This document shows, piece by piece, positions 46,713-56,863 of a stretch of DNA of 64,000 nucleotides. Made by a program: the position numbers and the translations under genes. Origin of the DNA: Spongilla lacustris (taxonomy: Eukaryota; Porifera; Demospongiae; Spongillida; Spongillidae); NCBI GenBank assembly GCA_949361645.1, contig OX442425.1, forward strand, positions 6,513,622 to 6,577,621, read 5' to 3'. How positions within the stretch are numbered: the stretch's first letter is position 1; the number at the start of each line of letters is the position of its first letter. The notes beneath the pieces are model-generated. The model was not told the origin of the DNA and made no database searches. It was given only the letters and a program-made list of their open reading frames with translations.

Positions 46713-47894
46713 TGAATCACTTCAAACTTGTACAAATACAGAAATCTATTATTATTATTATTCAGTAAACACAATGTAACTAATAATGGTAACACACTAT
46801 CTAACAGGTAGAAAAATTCACGTTATTGCAAGCGTGTTTAACTGAAACATTTTCAGATGTTGGCCCCTTCCAAACCTAAAGACAAGAAAGTGTGACACAC
46901 TGTTGTCAGATTTTTTTTTTGTGGTCACCCTGTATTGTCATTGACCCTGAGTCCACATAATGGTACTGACTAAAATACCCATTTATCATTACTCCATGCA
47001 ACTTGTACGTATATCTGTGGTGTACATGTAGGTAGCTGAGGATGTGCATGTAGGTACATGCAGTACATGTATCTGGTGTGATTATGTGTGCTGAGTATGT
47101 ACACATGTATCTAGCTGTGGTTGTGTGTAGGGACAAGCATAACTCTTTGAGCAGGAAGCCTAAATAACCTAGGTATTTGGCAGGAAAATTGACAAAACCA
47201 TTTCAGAATAATCAATTTGTCCAGAAAAACCTCATAATCAATTAATGTTGGATAAAATCAATTGTCATTTTTCAGCGGAGGTTACACACCCTACTACCAG
47301 TTTGAGATAAATCATAACTAAGTAAAATAGGTTGCATTATGGATAGAACAAGTCAACTACATGTATGGTAGTGAGTAATGACGTGAGTAGAGGGCAGGAA
47401 ATTGCATACCATTCATAGTATATTTCTCACTAAAATTTGCTTTCAAACCATAATTGTGATATATAATTGAACACTGTTGTATAGAAATAATAGTGCTGGG
47501 TGTTGAAATCACATTTCCCGTTATGCATAATAACATTCTAAATAGATCAAATTTTATATTTGATAACGACAATTTTTGGAATGTGTATGAGGTAGAGACC
47601 ATTACTAAGGCAGTACAAACTAGCAGGGAGGAGTTACAAATCTGTGAAAAGGGGAGGCCTTAAATATTATATTTGGTTGCTACTGGTTGCATGATAGAAC
47701 ATGTCCTAGTGGTTCAAATGATAAGATAAGGTTACACACATTAAAAAGATAAATATAACATTGTAAGCAGTGTCACTTGTACAGGTAGCTTCAAAACACT
47801 AAAACAACATAATATCTAGCTTTTGGTGGAAAACCCTTACTGTTATACTCTGGAACATGAAATCTGCAAGTGGGGTGATAAAGTCATTCTTAGA
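46713..47894. other. Non-coding stretch with a dispersed repeat
   Basis: (ATT)n lies at 46698-46765. The block 46848-46965 (TTGGCCCCTTCCAAACCTAA, GGTCACCCTGTATTGTCATT, CACATAATGG) matches 24205-24335, and its flanks share only weak similarity. No exon was recognised. Confidence 0.5.
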
Positions 47895-48765
47895 GACATA
47901 ACTACTACTAGCAGTGATATTGAACTGTAAGTATGATAACTAGCTGCATGGCCTTGGACACATTCAGTGTGTGCGCACAATGGCTGAATTGGATGGAAAA
48001 GCAATGCAAGGCTGTGCAGGTTGAGCTCTAGCTCTCCTGCCTTATTACTTTGTAGTTTAACATCAACTGATAGCACAGAACCCCACCAGCAACAGTTATG
48101 GTACAGGAGTTGGGAAAGGACCAAACCTATGGTTTCACACTGAACAATATATTTTTGCATGTATATCATATATGTCAGTTGAGTTGTATAGATATTAAAC
48201 TGCTGGTCATAAATAATGTATTATAGTCCTTTTTTACTCTTGTATACATCGGTTTTGTATACTATACTAGACAGTGACATTGAATAAGATATATAGAATA
48301 CAATTCTGATGCATTTTCACTAATTGTTTATAATGCCTGTGTCTGTGCATGTTAACATATATATATTTGCTGATTTTCTTACATATCAGTGTACCACCAA
48401 AACCAAACAATATAGGCTGTGCATGGGCTATCAAATAATTAATAATTATTATGTTTTGGTTTGATTGCCAGTACATATAACGTGATTGGATGTAGATGTG
48501 ATTATACTGCCCCCAGATTATATGAGTGTGAATGTGTTATGGTCTTTCACCATGTTTATGTTGCACTTAATGTTACATCTATTGCAGCTCTTAGAGCCCA
48601 AAATATTCCATGTTTACGAAGTTATAGCATGTGAGCAAAGATGCTTAATGGATTCTGTGCTGAAGCTCATTATACTAGATAAAGTCAACATTGAATTGTT
48701 CTTTGTAGATGAGTTTAAAATGTTTGAAATATTGCATGTGAATGCTTTTTATTATATGTAAAACC
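47895..48765 (+). repeat. Segmental duplication, copy 2
   Basis: Partner of 29905-30790. Homology ends near 48765, where the minus-strand retroelement begins, and resumes at 50683. Confidence 0.8.
48588..48761 (+). CDS. Candidate exon, unknown protein
   Basis: After the acceptor CATCTATTGCAG a 57-codon open frame reads LLEPKIFHVYEVIACEQRCL then MDSVLKLIILDKVNIELFFV, DEFKMFEILHVNAFYYM and stop. It is intact here and frameshifted in the duplicate at 30576. The pattern of hydrophobic and charged residues looks like a folded alpha/beta segment, but no family is recognised. It probably belonged to the 3' part of an ankyrin-type gene, by analogy with copy 1 downstream of the ankyrin exons. Confidence 0.45.
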   Translation, partial: LLEPKIFHVYEVIACEQRCLMDSVLKLIILDKVNIELFFVDEFKMFEILHVNAFYYM

Positions 48766-48769
48766 AAGT

Positions 48770-50682
48770 GATAATAATAATAACAAAACATGCAATACCA
48801 TACATGTGTATATTCACATAAATAAAAAAGATAAAAAACAAATGGAGGCAAAATCTGATAATCATTTTGCAAGTAGAAGGGCTTCTCTTGACAGAGGAGG
48901 TTGCGTAGCAGACATGTAATGGCCATGCCCCACAAATGCACATCACTGAACTTCGCAGTAATGAGTAGGCAAAGCGACATCTCAACCACATGATGGTTAA
49001 GCTATAAACCTAGTTTCATTTAGCAGAGAGCAGAGACGCCAGGCGCTTATAGCTTATTGTGGCTTGAGGCCAGTGTAAGAGAGAATAAATGGAGAAAAAG
49101 AGCCATGTTCGACTTCACAGATACGTTGGTCGTATTTCCTCTTTTCCTCATTTTCATCGCTGCGGTAGCATGCAGAAAAAGGAGTCTTTTGATTAGAGGG
49201 GGCATAAGGATTAAAAACCTTTACATCAAAACATGCCCATTCGAACCGACTCCCCCAAAATCCATCTGCTGCAATACTCGCTGAGAGTCTACTCATGACC
49301 TCACCTGTCATGGGCTATAGATGAGGCTCTGTGGACACATTGAAGCACTCTTCCGACAAGAGAGTAGCTGTTAAATGCATTGTGCCTGATTGATGGATAC
49401 CCACCCTTATGGAATGTAAGGACATGTTTTAACAGAAAGGTGGGTCCACAAGTACAATTTAGTGGAGCATTCACAGGACTCCAGCCACATAATGTCATGG
49501 AATGCTCCATTATGGAGCATAAAGCTATATTCTTCAAGTGGTAGAACTGAAAGCCAGGTGGAAGCACCTTTTTCTTTGGAGAGGTCCATGGCTTGTGCAA
49601 GAGAAGGTGGAAGAGTATCCTTTAGGGTCAAAGCTGCATTTAAATGCTGTTCTCATTTGGATTTGTTGACTTTGGCTTTGGCAGGATGGTAATATTGAAG
49701 GATCTCATATCCCTATAAGTATTTTTCATCCTGCCTTATTGTCTACTAGAGGCTGTGTGACCTTGATAGAAGCAGAATACTCAGTGGTGAAGAGATGAAA
49801 AGGGTTTAGTAGGCCCAGGCCTCCTAAGCGAGCAGGAAGATCTAGTAGCTCTCTCTCTCCAGATCAGATGGTGCTGCACGGCCAGTGAGCGAAGGGATAA
49901 ATGTGGCCCTGAGTAACTCTTCAAGCGGTTGTAAAACATGGCCAATATTGGGGATATGTCTTGTCACATAAACCCATCTGCTTGCTAAACTATGGGTAAG
50001 AGCCAAGAAGGCAGCTTGTGGTTGTGGATTCGCTATGGAAGCTGGCTGTTCTAGTTGCAGTGACCACTTATTGACTTTTGCCTTCACAAAATATATTATG
50101 TACATGTATGACGAGGTACCCAGAGCTGCTCCGAGATGTGGCTTGCGTGATGTGGATTTGAATATATCTAATACTCTTGTGTTTTTTTCTTCTTTTGTTT
50201 ACAAAATACCCATAAGAGGGACCTACTGTGACTAATTTATTCCACCAAATGCGTAGATTCTTGAGGAATCCAGTGGCAGTGGCATTATCTGCATACCATA
50301 CTTGCTGCACTATTATCTAGATGAGTGGTAGTAAAGCTAATGCATATATGGGCATAGCCACGGGGTCACCCAGAGTTGTTCCCTCATGATAATGAATGGA
50401 ATTGCAATTGACAAAGAGATCTGTGGGCTCACCATAGGTGCTGATGATGACTGTCGCTATGGAATGACATAAATACCTGATGATATGAAGAGATGCTTGT
50501 CGATTGAGTAGATTAAATGCATTGACGGCATCAACCAGGAGAACAGCATCTGAACCTTGATCATGAAATGCCATGTATAGCAGCTTCCACCCCAGCCATC
50601 TGACCAGCACAGAGCTAGAGTGAGTCTGTTGCTTGCTGTATGTCTTCTCTGGTGACGTGCAGAATGGCCTGCAATTTGTTAG
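48770..50682 (-). mobile_element. Second retroelement type with RT and endonuclease-like end, decayed
   Basis: On the minus strand from 50682: AVLLVDAVNAFNLLNRQASL (RT motif A, about 50560), HYEGTTLGDPVAMPIYALAL-like motif B (about 50370), QVWYADNATATGFLKNLRIW (motif C with YADN in place of YADD, about 50300-50250) and VGPSYGYFVN. Then LRATFIPSLTGRAAPSDLER (about 49900), HKGGYPSIRHN near 49400 and SIAADGFWGSRFEWACFDVK then VFNPYAPSNQ (about 49280-49190), a PD-(D/E)XK-like endonuclease pattern with D-V-K. It ends with WLRCRFAYSLLRSSVMCICG near 48950. Several frameshifts break it. Its 3' side abuts ATAATAATAATAA at 48770. It interrupts the segmental duplication. From memory, this RT type is common in cnidarian and sponge genomes. 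I cannot name the clade. Confidence 0.75.
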
Positions 50683-50793
50683 CCACTGATATACACCGGA
50701 TACAACACCACCAATGTTACATTTTATTCCAATAGAAGGCATTCTCATTGTATTATCACCTGCTGCTCCAAATCAAAAGTGTTGATTCATTAA
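50683..50793 (+). CDS. Candidate small terminal exon, duplicate of 31096
   Basis: The frame PLIYTGYNTTNVTFYSNRRH then SHCIITCCSKSKVLIH and stop. It is 37 codons against 36 at 31096-31203, with in-frame indels only. The retroelement insertion now lies directly upstream (GTTAG at the junction still ends in AG). Whether it is still spliced is unknown. Confidence 0.4.
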   Translation, partial: PLIYTGYNTTNVTFYSNRRHSHCIITCCSKSKVLIH

Positions 50794-51784
50794 CACACAT
50801 CGACAGGAATCATTTATTCATCGATGCCTACAACACTGTGGGTCAAATCTTACAAAATGCTGTAAGTTAATTTATCATATCTCATTATATACATAACAAT
50901 TTTATAAGTTTCGTGTGCAGCAATAAGTGACAGTGTAATGGACTTAAAGACAAAAAAAATCCCTTCTGTGTGATGTTTGTGTTTGTGTTGCATTGCACTA
51001 GGCTAACTTATATATTAAAATCTTCATTAAAGGTTGTATGGTGGTGATATCGATGTTACTGTGGAAAAGTATTTTTTTAAATTGTGCTGAATCCAATATA
51101 CATGTTCATGTATAATGGACTGCGTGATGTATTGCTCCTGGTTCCCAGCCCTTTTATTTGTGCCTTTCAATAATGTGGCTTGTATAAGAATACCTCTGAA
51201 CTACTAAATGAAGCATTTAATTGCAATGAAGAAGTGCGTGACCTGCAGTTAAAGGACCCGATCATCAAACCAGTCTACTCCGCCAGTTTCCTACACAAAT
51301 TTAACATTCTGATTTTTCCACTTATTTGCCAATAACACTTCAGAGTGAATAACAATGGCTACTGAATATTTCTTACAATTCAACCCATTCAAGAGCATTA
51401 TAACCAAATTCATTTAATATTGCAGCTGCAAATCCTAATAAGCACACAAGCTGTCCATTACACCGCACACCGCACAAACATAAATTGTAATTTACATGCA
51501 TAAAGCATACACAGCTAGAGTCAAACTAATCTACTTGAGCAATTCAGCATTCCATTCTCCTTTTGTCACTGGATGATGCATTTTCTATGTTCAAAGATAA
51601 TGAAAGATACAAGTAATTAATGTCAAAGTCAGGATACAGTGTATGTGGATAAGATGCAAGTGATAGTGGTCACAATTAAACAATAGCATAGGATTAACAT
51701 GACCATTAGAGATTGTAATCTTACGAGGAAGATCTAGCAGGTGGAGGACGTGATTGAACCTGAGCTCTTGGCAGAGCTGTGGCT
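50794..51784. other. Non-coding stretch
   Basis: Homology to 31204-31350 persists to about 50930. After that no exon or element was recognised. Confidence 0.45.
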
Positions 51785-54700
51785 GCATTTGGTCTGAGAG
51801 AATAATAATAATGATAATAATTATTATACATGTACTACTGATCATTAGTTTATATTATGAAAATAATTATATATATAATGATGTAGAGATTGTGCGGCTA
51901 GCTTTAGTTTCTAGTTTCTACGCAGTGATATGTCTAATGATCACCAATTAAACCTACAAGGCCCACTCCCAAGAGGTCCTTGCTGCGGTTGCAATGGAAC
52001 CAATGCACGATGCAAGTTCTGTGCGTGTGTTAAGGCCAAGCGTGCCTGTACTAATTGTCGCCTCGTGAAAAACGGATGCTGTCCCAATGTAAACTTGGAC
52101 TTTCAATTGCCAGTCGCAATATCATCACAGCCGATCTCTCATCCTTCGTTGCCGTCACCCGTCTCTCAGCCACCGGCTTTGTCGCAAACTTCACCGCAGC
52201 AGCTGTCGCATCTGCCATTACAGCTGCTGGACACTACACAGACTTCGAGTCGTCCGGTGACTCCAGAGTCTCCATCTTCACTCGTTGATAATATTGAACT
52301 AGTTGTGGATGAACCACGGCAAGCTTCCCCACCCAATACACAGCAGGTTTCTTTAAACGTATTGCATCCTGCAATTACTACTACAGTGCCGTGTTGTACA
52401 TGTAAGGGCAGCGGCACCAGCGTCAAGTGCACATCCTGCATATGCGTCAGGCTTAAGAGACCTTGCACAAGCTGTGACCCAGGAAAACATGACATATGTT
52501 CTAATACCTGTTCAACTTCACACGTTGCAACAGCACAGAGTGTTCCCTTTCTTCCATACTTACCTGCATCCTCTTCATCATCTTCGGATGCGGCGCAATC
52601 TCAGCTCTCCCCATCTCCTTCAGTTCCTACTCGTCAGCAATCATCTGACCAATACCAGCTGTCAATATCTAACATGCTGCCAGGACCACCAAGTACCGAT
52701 TCCCCTCTGACACTTAATCCTTTAAGCTCCCACTCTACTCGGAAGAGATGCCTTGTTCCAGGGTGCACAGCTCTCTTAGCTCCTACCATGTGGCATTCAC
52801 ATATGTCACTTCATGCACGTGGCCTTTTCCCAGGAGATGTCCCTAGCTCTTGGATGACTGATCAGAACCTCTCTATCTGTACTTCTTGCCATCAACTTGT
52901 GTCCAATACTAGGACAGTTTCACATCGCAGTCGCTGTAGATTTAGAGCAAACACTCCAGATGTAGTACTCCCTCCCACCAACTTGTCAGATACCTCCACA
53001 ACCAGCCACAGCCTCCCGTCTCTTGAAGAGGTTTTTCAGCTTCGCTGCCCCACCCTGCGTTTTGTCCCGGCCAGATCAAGGCCAGCCTTTGCTAGAATTC
53101 TTGCAAGCACCCTCATATCAGTTGTAAATGACAACTCAGAAGACGCATGGCTAAAACTAATGATGCTACCGAAATGTGTACTCCCTTCAACAAAGAGCAA
53201 AGGAAGACACCTCAAACAGACACCGATTAACTTCTTATGTGACTTGTGGTCTAAAAACGAGTTTGGCACACTTTGGAACCTTGCCAAAGGACGTGCTATC
53301 CCAGTGGCACATGAATCTCACGGAAACGAAAAAAGACAAATTGAATCAGCAGTTTCCATGGCCAGGGCCGGTCTATTTGGAAAGGCTAGCCGTCTACTTC
53401 TCTCTTCTGGACTAGCTCCCAATACAGATATCACATGGCAATTATTATTATCCAAACACCCCAGTTGCCCACCTCCTGTAGCTCCGTTGATACCATCCAC
53501 TCCTGCCACTATTGGCCCTGATTTTAATATGTTTGCCATTTTACATTCCTTTCCTAAGGATACTGCAGCAGGTCCTTCAGGCTTAAGGATCCAACACCTG
53601 CTAGATGCTGCCACTATCCCTTTGCCCACATCCATTTGCAGTGCACTTCGGGATGTTGTCAACCTCATGGCATCAGGTAATGTACCATCTCAAGTGTCCA
53701 CCTACCTGGCTGGGGGCTCCCTGACTGCACTAAATAAGGTGAAGCCGGGCTGTCCACCAGACATCAGACCCATCGCAGTTGGGGAGACATTAAGGAGGTT
53801 GACGGGGAAATGCCTGTGCGCTGTCATCAAGGACAAGGCATCTGAGCTTTTCCATCCACTTCAGTTTGGAGTAGCATGTACAGCAGGATCAGAGAAGATC
53901 ATCCATGGCCTGAGGAAGTGCATTGAGGACCACTGGGATGATGAGGATTTCGTGGTGCTCAAGGTAGATATGAGGAACGCCTTCAACTTGGTCTCAAGGC
54001 AAGCCATCCTGGATGAATGTGCTTCTCTCTTCCCTGAACTCCTACCTTGGGTATTATGGTGCTATGGTACACATTCAGCACTATGGCATCCAATGGGCCG
54101 CGTGTCTTCAGAATCAGGTGTTCAGCAGGGGGACCCACTAGGCCCTTTACTTTTTGCTCTCGTGCTCCGAAAAATCATCTCCGCAGTCGATATGGATGAT
54201 GAATGCATTCAGATGCTTTTCAATGCATGGTTCCTGGATGATGGGGTGCTGGCTGGCACTAAATCTGCAGTAGTTAGAGCGATGCACTTGATAGAAGAAT
54301 TGGGTCCTCCTTCTGGTATTTTTATCAACCTTGCCAAGTGTGAGCTGTATAGTCGTAATGAGCTGAGCAGTACCTTCCCAGTGATGATAAAGAGTTCCCA
54401 GGTGCCACATTTTGAGATACTCGGGGCCCCCATAGGTGACTTCTTGTTCTGCTCAAAGTTCATTGCTTCTAGGCACAAGATCGCCTCAAAGCTGCTGTCT
54501 AAATTGGAAGAGGTCGCCAGTATTGATCCTCAGGTAGCTCTCATCCTCTTGCGTTTGTGTGGTGGCTTCTGCAAGATGGTACATGTGGCTCGAACAACAC
54601 CCCCTCACCTGGCCTTTAGCTCCCTGGAGTCCTTTGACAGTGATGTCAGGATGTGTTTTTCAAACTGTGTAGCCACTGACATTTCTGATGTAGCCTGGAA

Positions 54701-55830
54701 ACAGGCTCAACTTGGCTTGAGCTATGGTGGCCTTGGTCTGTGCTCAATTTCACACCATTCCTGTGCGGCATACATTGCATCATTGAGTTTTTCTGGCCTG
54801 GGGAGTGCTGACAACCCTCACCTGGTGCGGTCGATTGTCAGGTACAATAGTTTGGTCTCACCTCCAGATGGCATCTCTGTGGAGTCTATTTTAGCTTCCC
54901 CGATCCCACAGAGAATCTTGTCTCAGAGGCTGGATGACCACTCTTTTGGGCTTGTAATTGCAGCTGCAACTGACGCAGACAAAGCACGTCTTCTTTCTAC
55001 ATCTGCACCCCATGCAGCCTCTTGGCTCTCAGTTGTGCCTTCTGTAGGTCTTGGGCTACATTTAGATCCCAATGAGCTTCAGATAGCAGTGAAGTGGTGG
55101 TTGGGCTTGGACACTTCCAAAGGCTCTTCATGTGGTCTTTGCCCTGGTGTGGCACTGGACCCTCTGGGCCATCACGCAGCTACCTGCCGGCGTGGTGGTG
55201 ATGTCGTTATACGCCACAATAGGTTGCATGATGTCTTCCTGAGCTTTTGCCACCAAGCTCACATTGCAGCAAGGTTAGAAGCTGGAAGTGGCCTCACTCC
55301 AGGACTGGATCGCACTCGCCCAGCTGATGTGCTAGTGAGGGACTGGGCACAAGGCAAGCCGGCTGCCTTTGACATCACGGTCTCATCTCCTCTTACCCCT
55401 GCTATTTTGGCTGAGGCAAGTAGGAGGGTGGGTGCTGCTGCTGAAGCTGCAGAAAACAGAAAGCACACAGCCAATGACCCTAAATGTGCTGAACTAGGCT
55501 GGAGGTGTGTGCCCCTAGCAGTAGAAACTTACTGCAATTGGGGTGAGGAAGCAAGAGAAACCTTTGCTCTACTGGCCACACGCTTGGCCTTTGGCTCTTC
55601 CTCATTTCGTAAAGCCAGGGTGATCAGTGACATGTTTGGAAGGCTAAATATCACCCTGGTTAGAGCCATAGCAAGGGCCATACTGGCTAGGAATGTGGTC
55701 CCTACTGACTTTAATTAAATATCATCTTGTTTTACTAATTAGTTATTATTTAGTGTGTTATTGTTATGTAATTATTATTATGTTATACATGTATATATTA
55801 TTATTATTATTATTTTTATTATAATTGATT
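51785..55830 (+). mobile_element. Full-length R2-like non-LTR retroelement, intact ORF
   Basis: The element limits are inferred. The 5' side has AATAATAATAATGATAATAA near 51801-51820, then about 110 bases of leader to the ATG. After the stop comes a 3' UTR of about 75 bases and an ATTATTATTATTATTATT tail near 55797-55818. No LTRs or terminal inverted repeats are present. A single ORF and a C-terminal endonuclease are the layout of the R2/R4/NeSL/CRE-type non-LTR elements. The intact frame suggests it is the youngest copy in the window. Confidence 0.75.
51930..55718 (+). CDS. R2-like retroelement polyprotein: CXC fingers, reverse transcriptase, endonuclease
   Basis: 1262 codons, no introns. 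Residues 18-50 are a Cys-rich CXC-like cluster (CCGC, CKFCACVKAKRACTNC), and 155-193 a second (CCTC, CTSCICVRLKRPCTSC). They resemble the DNA-binding tesmin/TSO1 CXC fold. Residues 274-295 are a C2H2-like finger (CLVPGC to HSHMSLH), and 317-335 a C2HC one. RT covers about 530-900: motif A VLKVDMRNAFN (Asp680), motif B SGVQQGDPLGPLLF, motif C FLDDGVL (Asp770, Asp771). A CCHC knuckle spans 1068-1086 (CGLC...HH...C). A restriction-like endonuclease pattern follows: RPAD (Asp1133), 14 residues, then Asp1148 in GKPAAFDITV, as in R2's R/K-PD-x(12-14)-D/E. A conserved tail (CAELGW, PLAVET, FGRLNITLV) ends the protein. It is expected to nick target DNA and prime reverse transcription of its RNA there. 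Start chosen: the first ATG, 17 codons before the first Cys cluster. Confidence 0.9.
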   Translation: MSNDHQLNLQGPLPRGPCCGCNGTNARCKFCACVKAKRACTNCRLVKNGCCPNVNLDFQLPVAISSQPISHPSLPSPVSQPPALSQTSPQQLSHLPLQLLDTTQTSSRPVTPESPSSLVDNIELVVDEPRQASPPNTQQVSLNVLHPAITTTVPCCTCKGSGTSVKCTSCICVRLKRPCTSCDPGKHDICSNTCSTSHVATAQSVPFLPYLPASSSSSSDAAQSQLSPSPSVPTRQQSSDQYQLSISNMLPGPPSTDSPLTLNPLSSHSTRKRCLVPGCTALLAPTMWHSHMSLHARGLFPGDVPSSWMTDQNLSICTSCHQLVSNTRTVSHRSRCRFRANTPDVVLPPTNLSDTSTTSHSLPSLEEVFQLRCPTLRFVPARSRPAFARILASTLISVVNDNSEDAWLKLMMLPKCVLPSTKSKGRHLKQTPINFLCDLWSKNEFGTLWNLAKGRAIPVAHESHGNEKRQIESAVSMARAGLFGKASRLLLSSGLAPNTDITWQLLLSKHPSCPPPVAPLIPSTPATIGPDFNMFAILHSFPKDTAAGPSGLRIQHLLDAATIPLPTSICSALRDVVNLMASGNVPSQVSTYLAGGSLTALNKVKPGCPPDIRPIAVGETLRRLTGKCLCAVIKDKASELFHPLQFGVACTAGSEKIIHGLRKCIEDHWDDEDFVVLKVDMRNAFNLVSRQAILDECASLFPELLPWVLWCYGTHSALWHPMGRVSSESGVQQGDPLGPLLFALVLRKIISAVDMDDECIQMLFNAWFLDDGVLAGTKSAVVRAMHLIEELGPPSGIFINLAKCELYSRNELSSTFPVMIKSSQVPHFEILGAPIGDFLFCSKFIASRHKIASKLLSKLEEVASIDPQVALILLRLCGGFCKMVHVARTTPPHLAFSSLESFDSDVRMCFSNCVATDISDVAWKQAQLGLSYGGLGLCSISHHSCAAYIASLSFSGLGSADNPHLVRSIVRYNSLVSPPDGISVESILASPIPQRILSQRLDDHSFGLVIAAATDADKARLLSTSAPHAASWLSVVPSVGLGLHLDPNELQIAVKWWLGLDTSKGSSCGLCPGVALDPLGHHAATCRRGGDVVIRHNRLHDVFLSFCHQAHIAARLEAGSGLTPGLDRTRPADVLVRDWAQGKPAAFDITVSSPLTPAILAEASRRVGAAAEAAENRKHTANDPKCAELGWRCVPLAVETYCNWGEEARETFALLATRLAFGSSSFRKARVISDMFGRLNITLVRAIARAILARNVVPTDFN

Positions 55831-55844
55831 TTCAAAATATAATT

Positions 55845-56664
55845 GGGACAGTGTCCAGCAAAATCGGAATTGTGGGATTATATATCACTATAAAAATTGC
55901 ACGTTACACTAACCCACACATCTTCGCAACGATACTACCTTTTCCTTTCATATTTCGTACTCATGTTCCCACATCATTTCTCTATTTTAATTTCTATTTT
56001 GGAGCTTTAATTTTTTTCTATGTCGTCAGTGCAAAGATCGCTAATCCAACAGGTTAGAATTTCACATCTCACCATGTACGAATGCTGAAAACGCGTCAAA
56101 TTCGGAGTGCACATAGAGGAGTCCTGTAGCTATTGATTAGTCCTGTTCGTTAATTCTTGTATCATTCGTTATAGAGATACAGTTGAGCAAACTACATGTA
56201 TGTTTTCCCGCTTGAATCGCGCCAAAGATATAATCACCGCCTCCCCATACATTGAGCGGGACGCGATTTGCCAAAATCATTGGCGCGAATCAAGCGGGAA
56301 AACATGCAAGTAGTTTGTTCAACTGTATCTCCGTAACGGACGATACAGAAATTAACGAACAGAACAAATCAATAGCTACAGGACTCCTCTATGCATAACC
56401 CAAATTTGATGTGTTTTCCACATTCGTACATGGAGAAATGTTGCATTCTAACCCGTTGGATTAGCGATCTTTGTACTCACGGCATGGAAAATAATTAGAG
56501 CACCAAAATCGACTTCCACATAGCGAGATTATATGAGAACAAGTGTACAAACTTTTAAAGGTAAAGGTTGTACCGTTTCAAAGATGTGTTGTTTAGTGTA
56601 ACATGCAATTTTTATAGTGATAAAATTATAACCTCACAAGCCCGATTTTGCTGGACACTGTCCC
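55845..56664. mobile_element. 820-bp near-perfect foldback element
   Basis: The left end GGGACAGTGTCCAGCAAAAT and the right end (reverse complement the same) match exactly. Pairing continues inward for almost 400 bases per arm, for example GATCGCTAATCCAACAGGTT with AACCCGTTGGATTAGCGATC and AGGAGTCCTGTAGCTATTGA with TCAATAGCTACAGGACTCCT. The loop near 56245 is short. No protein is encoded. It lies 15-30 bases after the ATT tail of the R2-like element. The central part is shared with the foldback at 18724-19129. Confidence 0.9.
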
Positions 56665-56863
56665 ATATATAATATTATATAATTATAATCATTATTAATT
56701 ATAACAACGAACATTTACATTTATAAATCATAGTTTTTATGTGATTAACATGCATACAGTACCTAGCAGCTTGGGGAGGAGGTCGATCTGTTGTTCTGAC
56801 CACCATGCTGCATGGGAAAATCACAAGACAGTCAATATTGGAATGAAGCACAATGATATTTAC

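Noticed and set aside
51591..51845. Minus-strand frame upstream of the intact retroelement
   Set aside because: It runs over AT repeats and has no recognisable domain.
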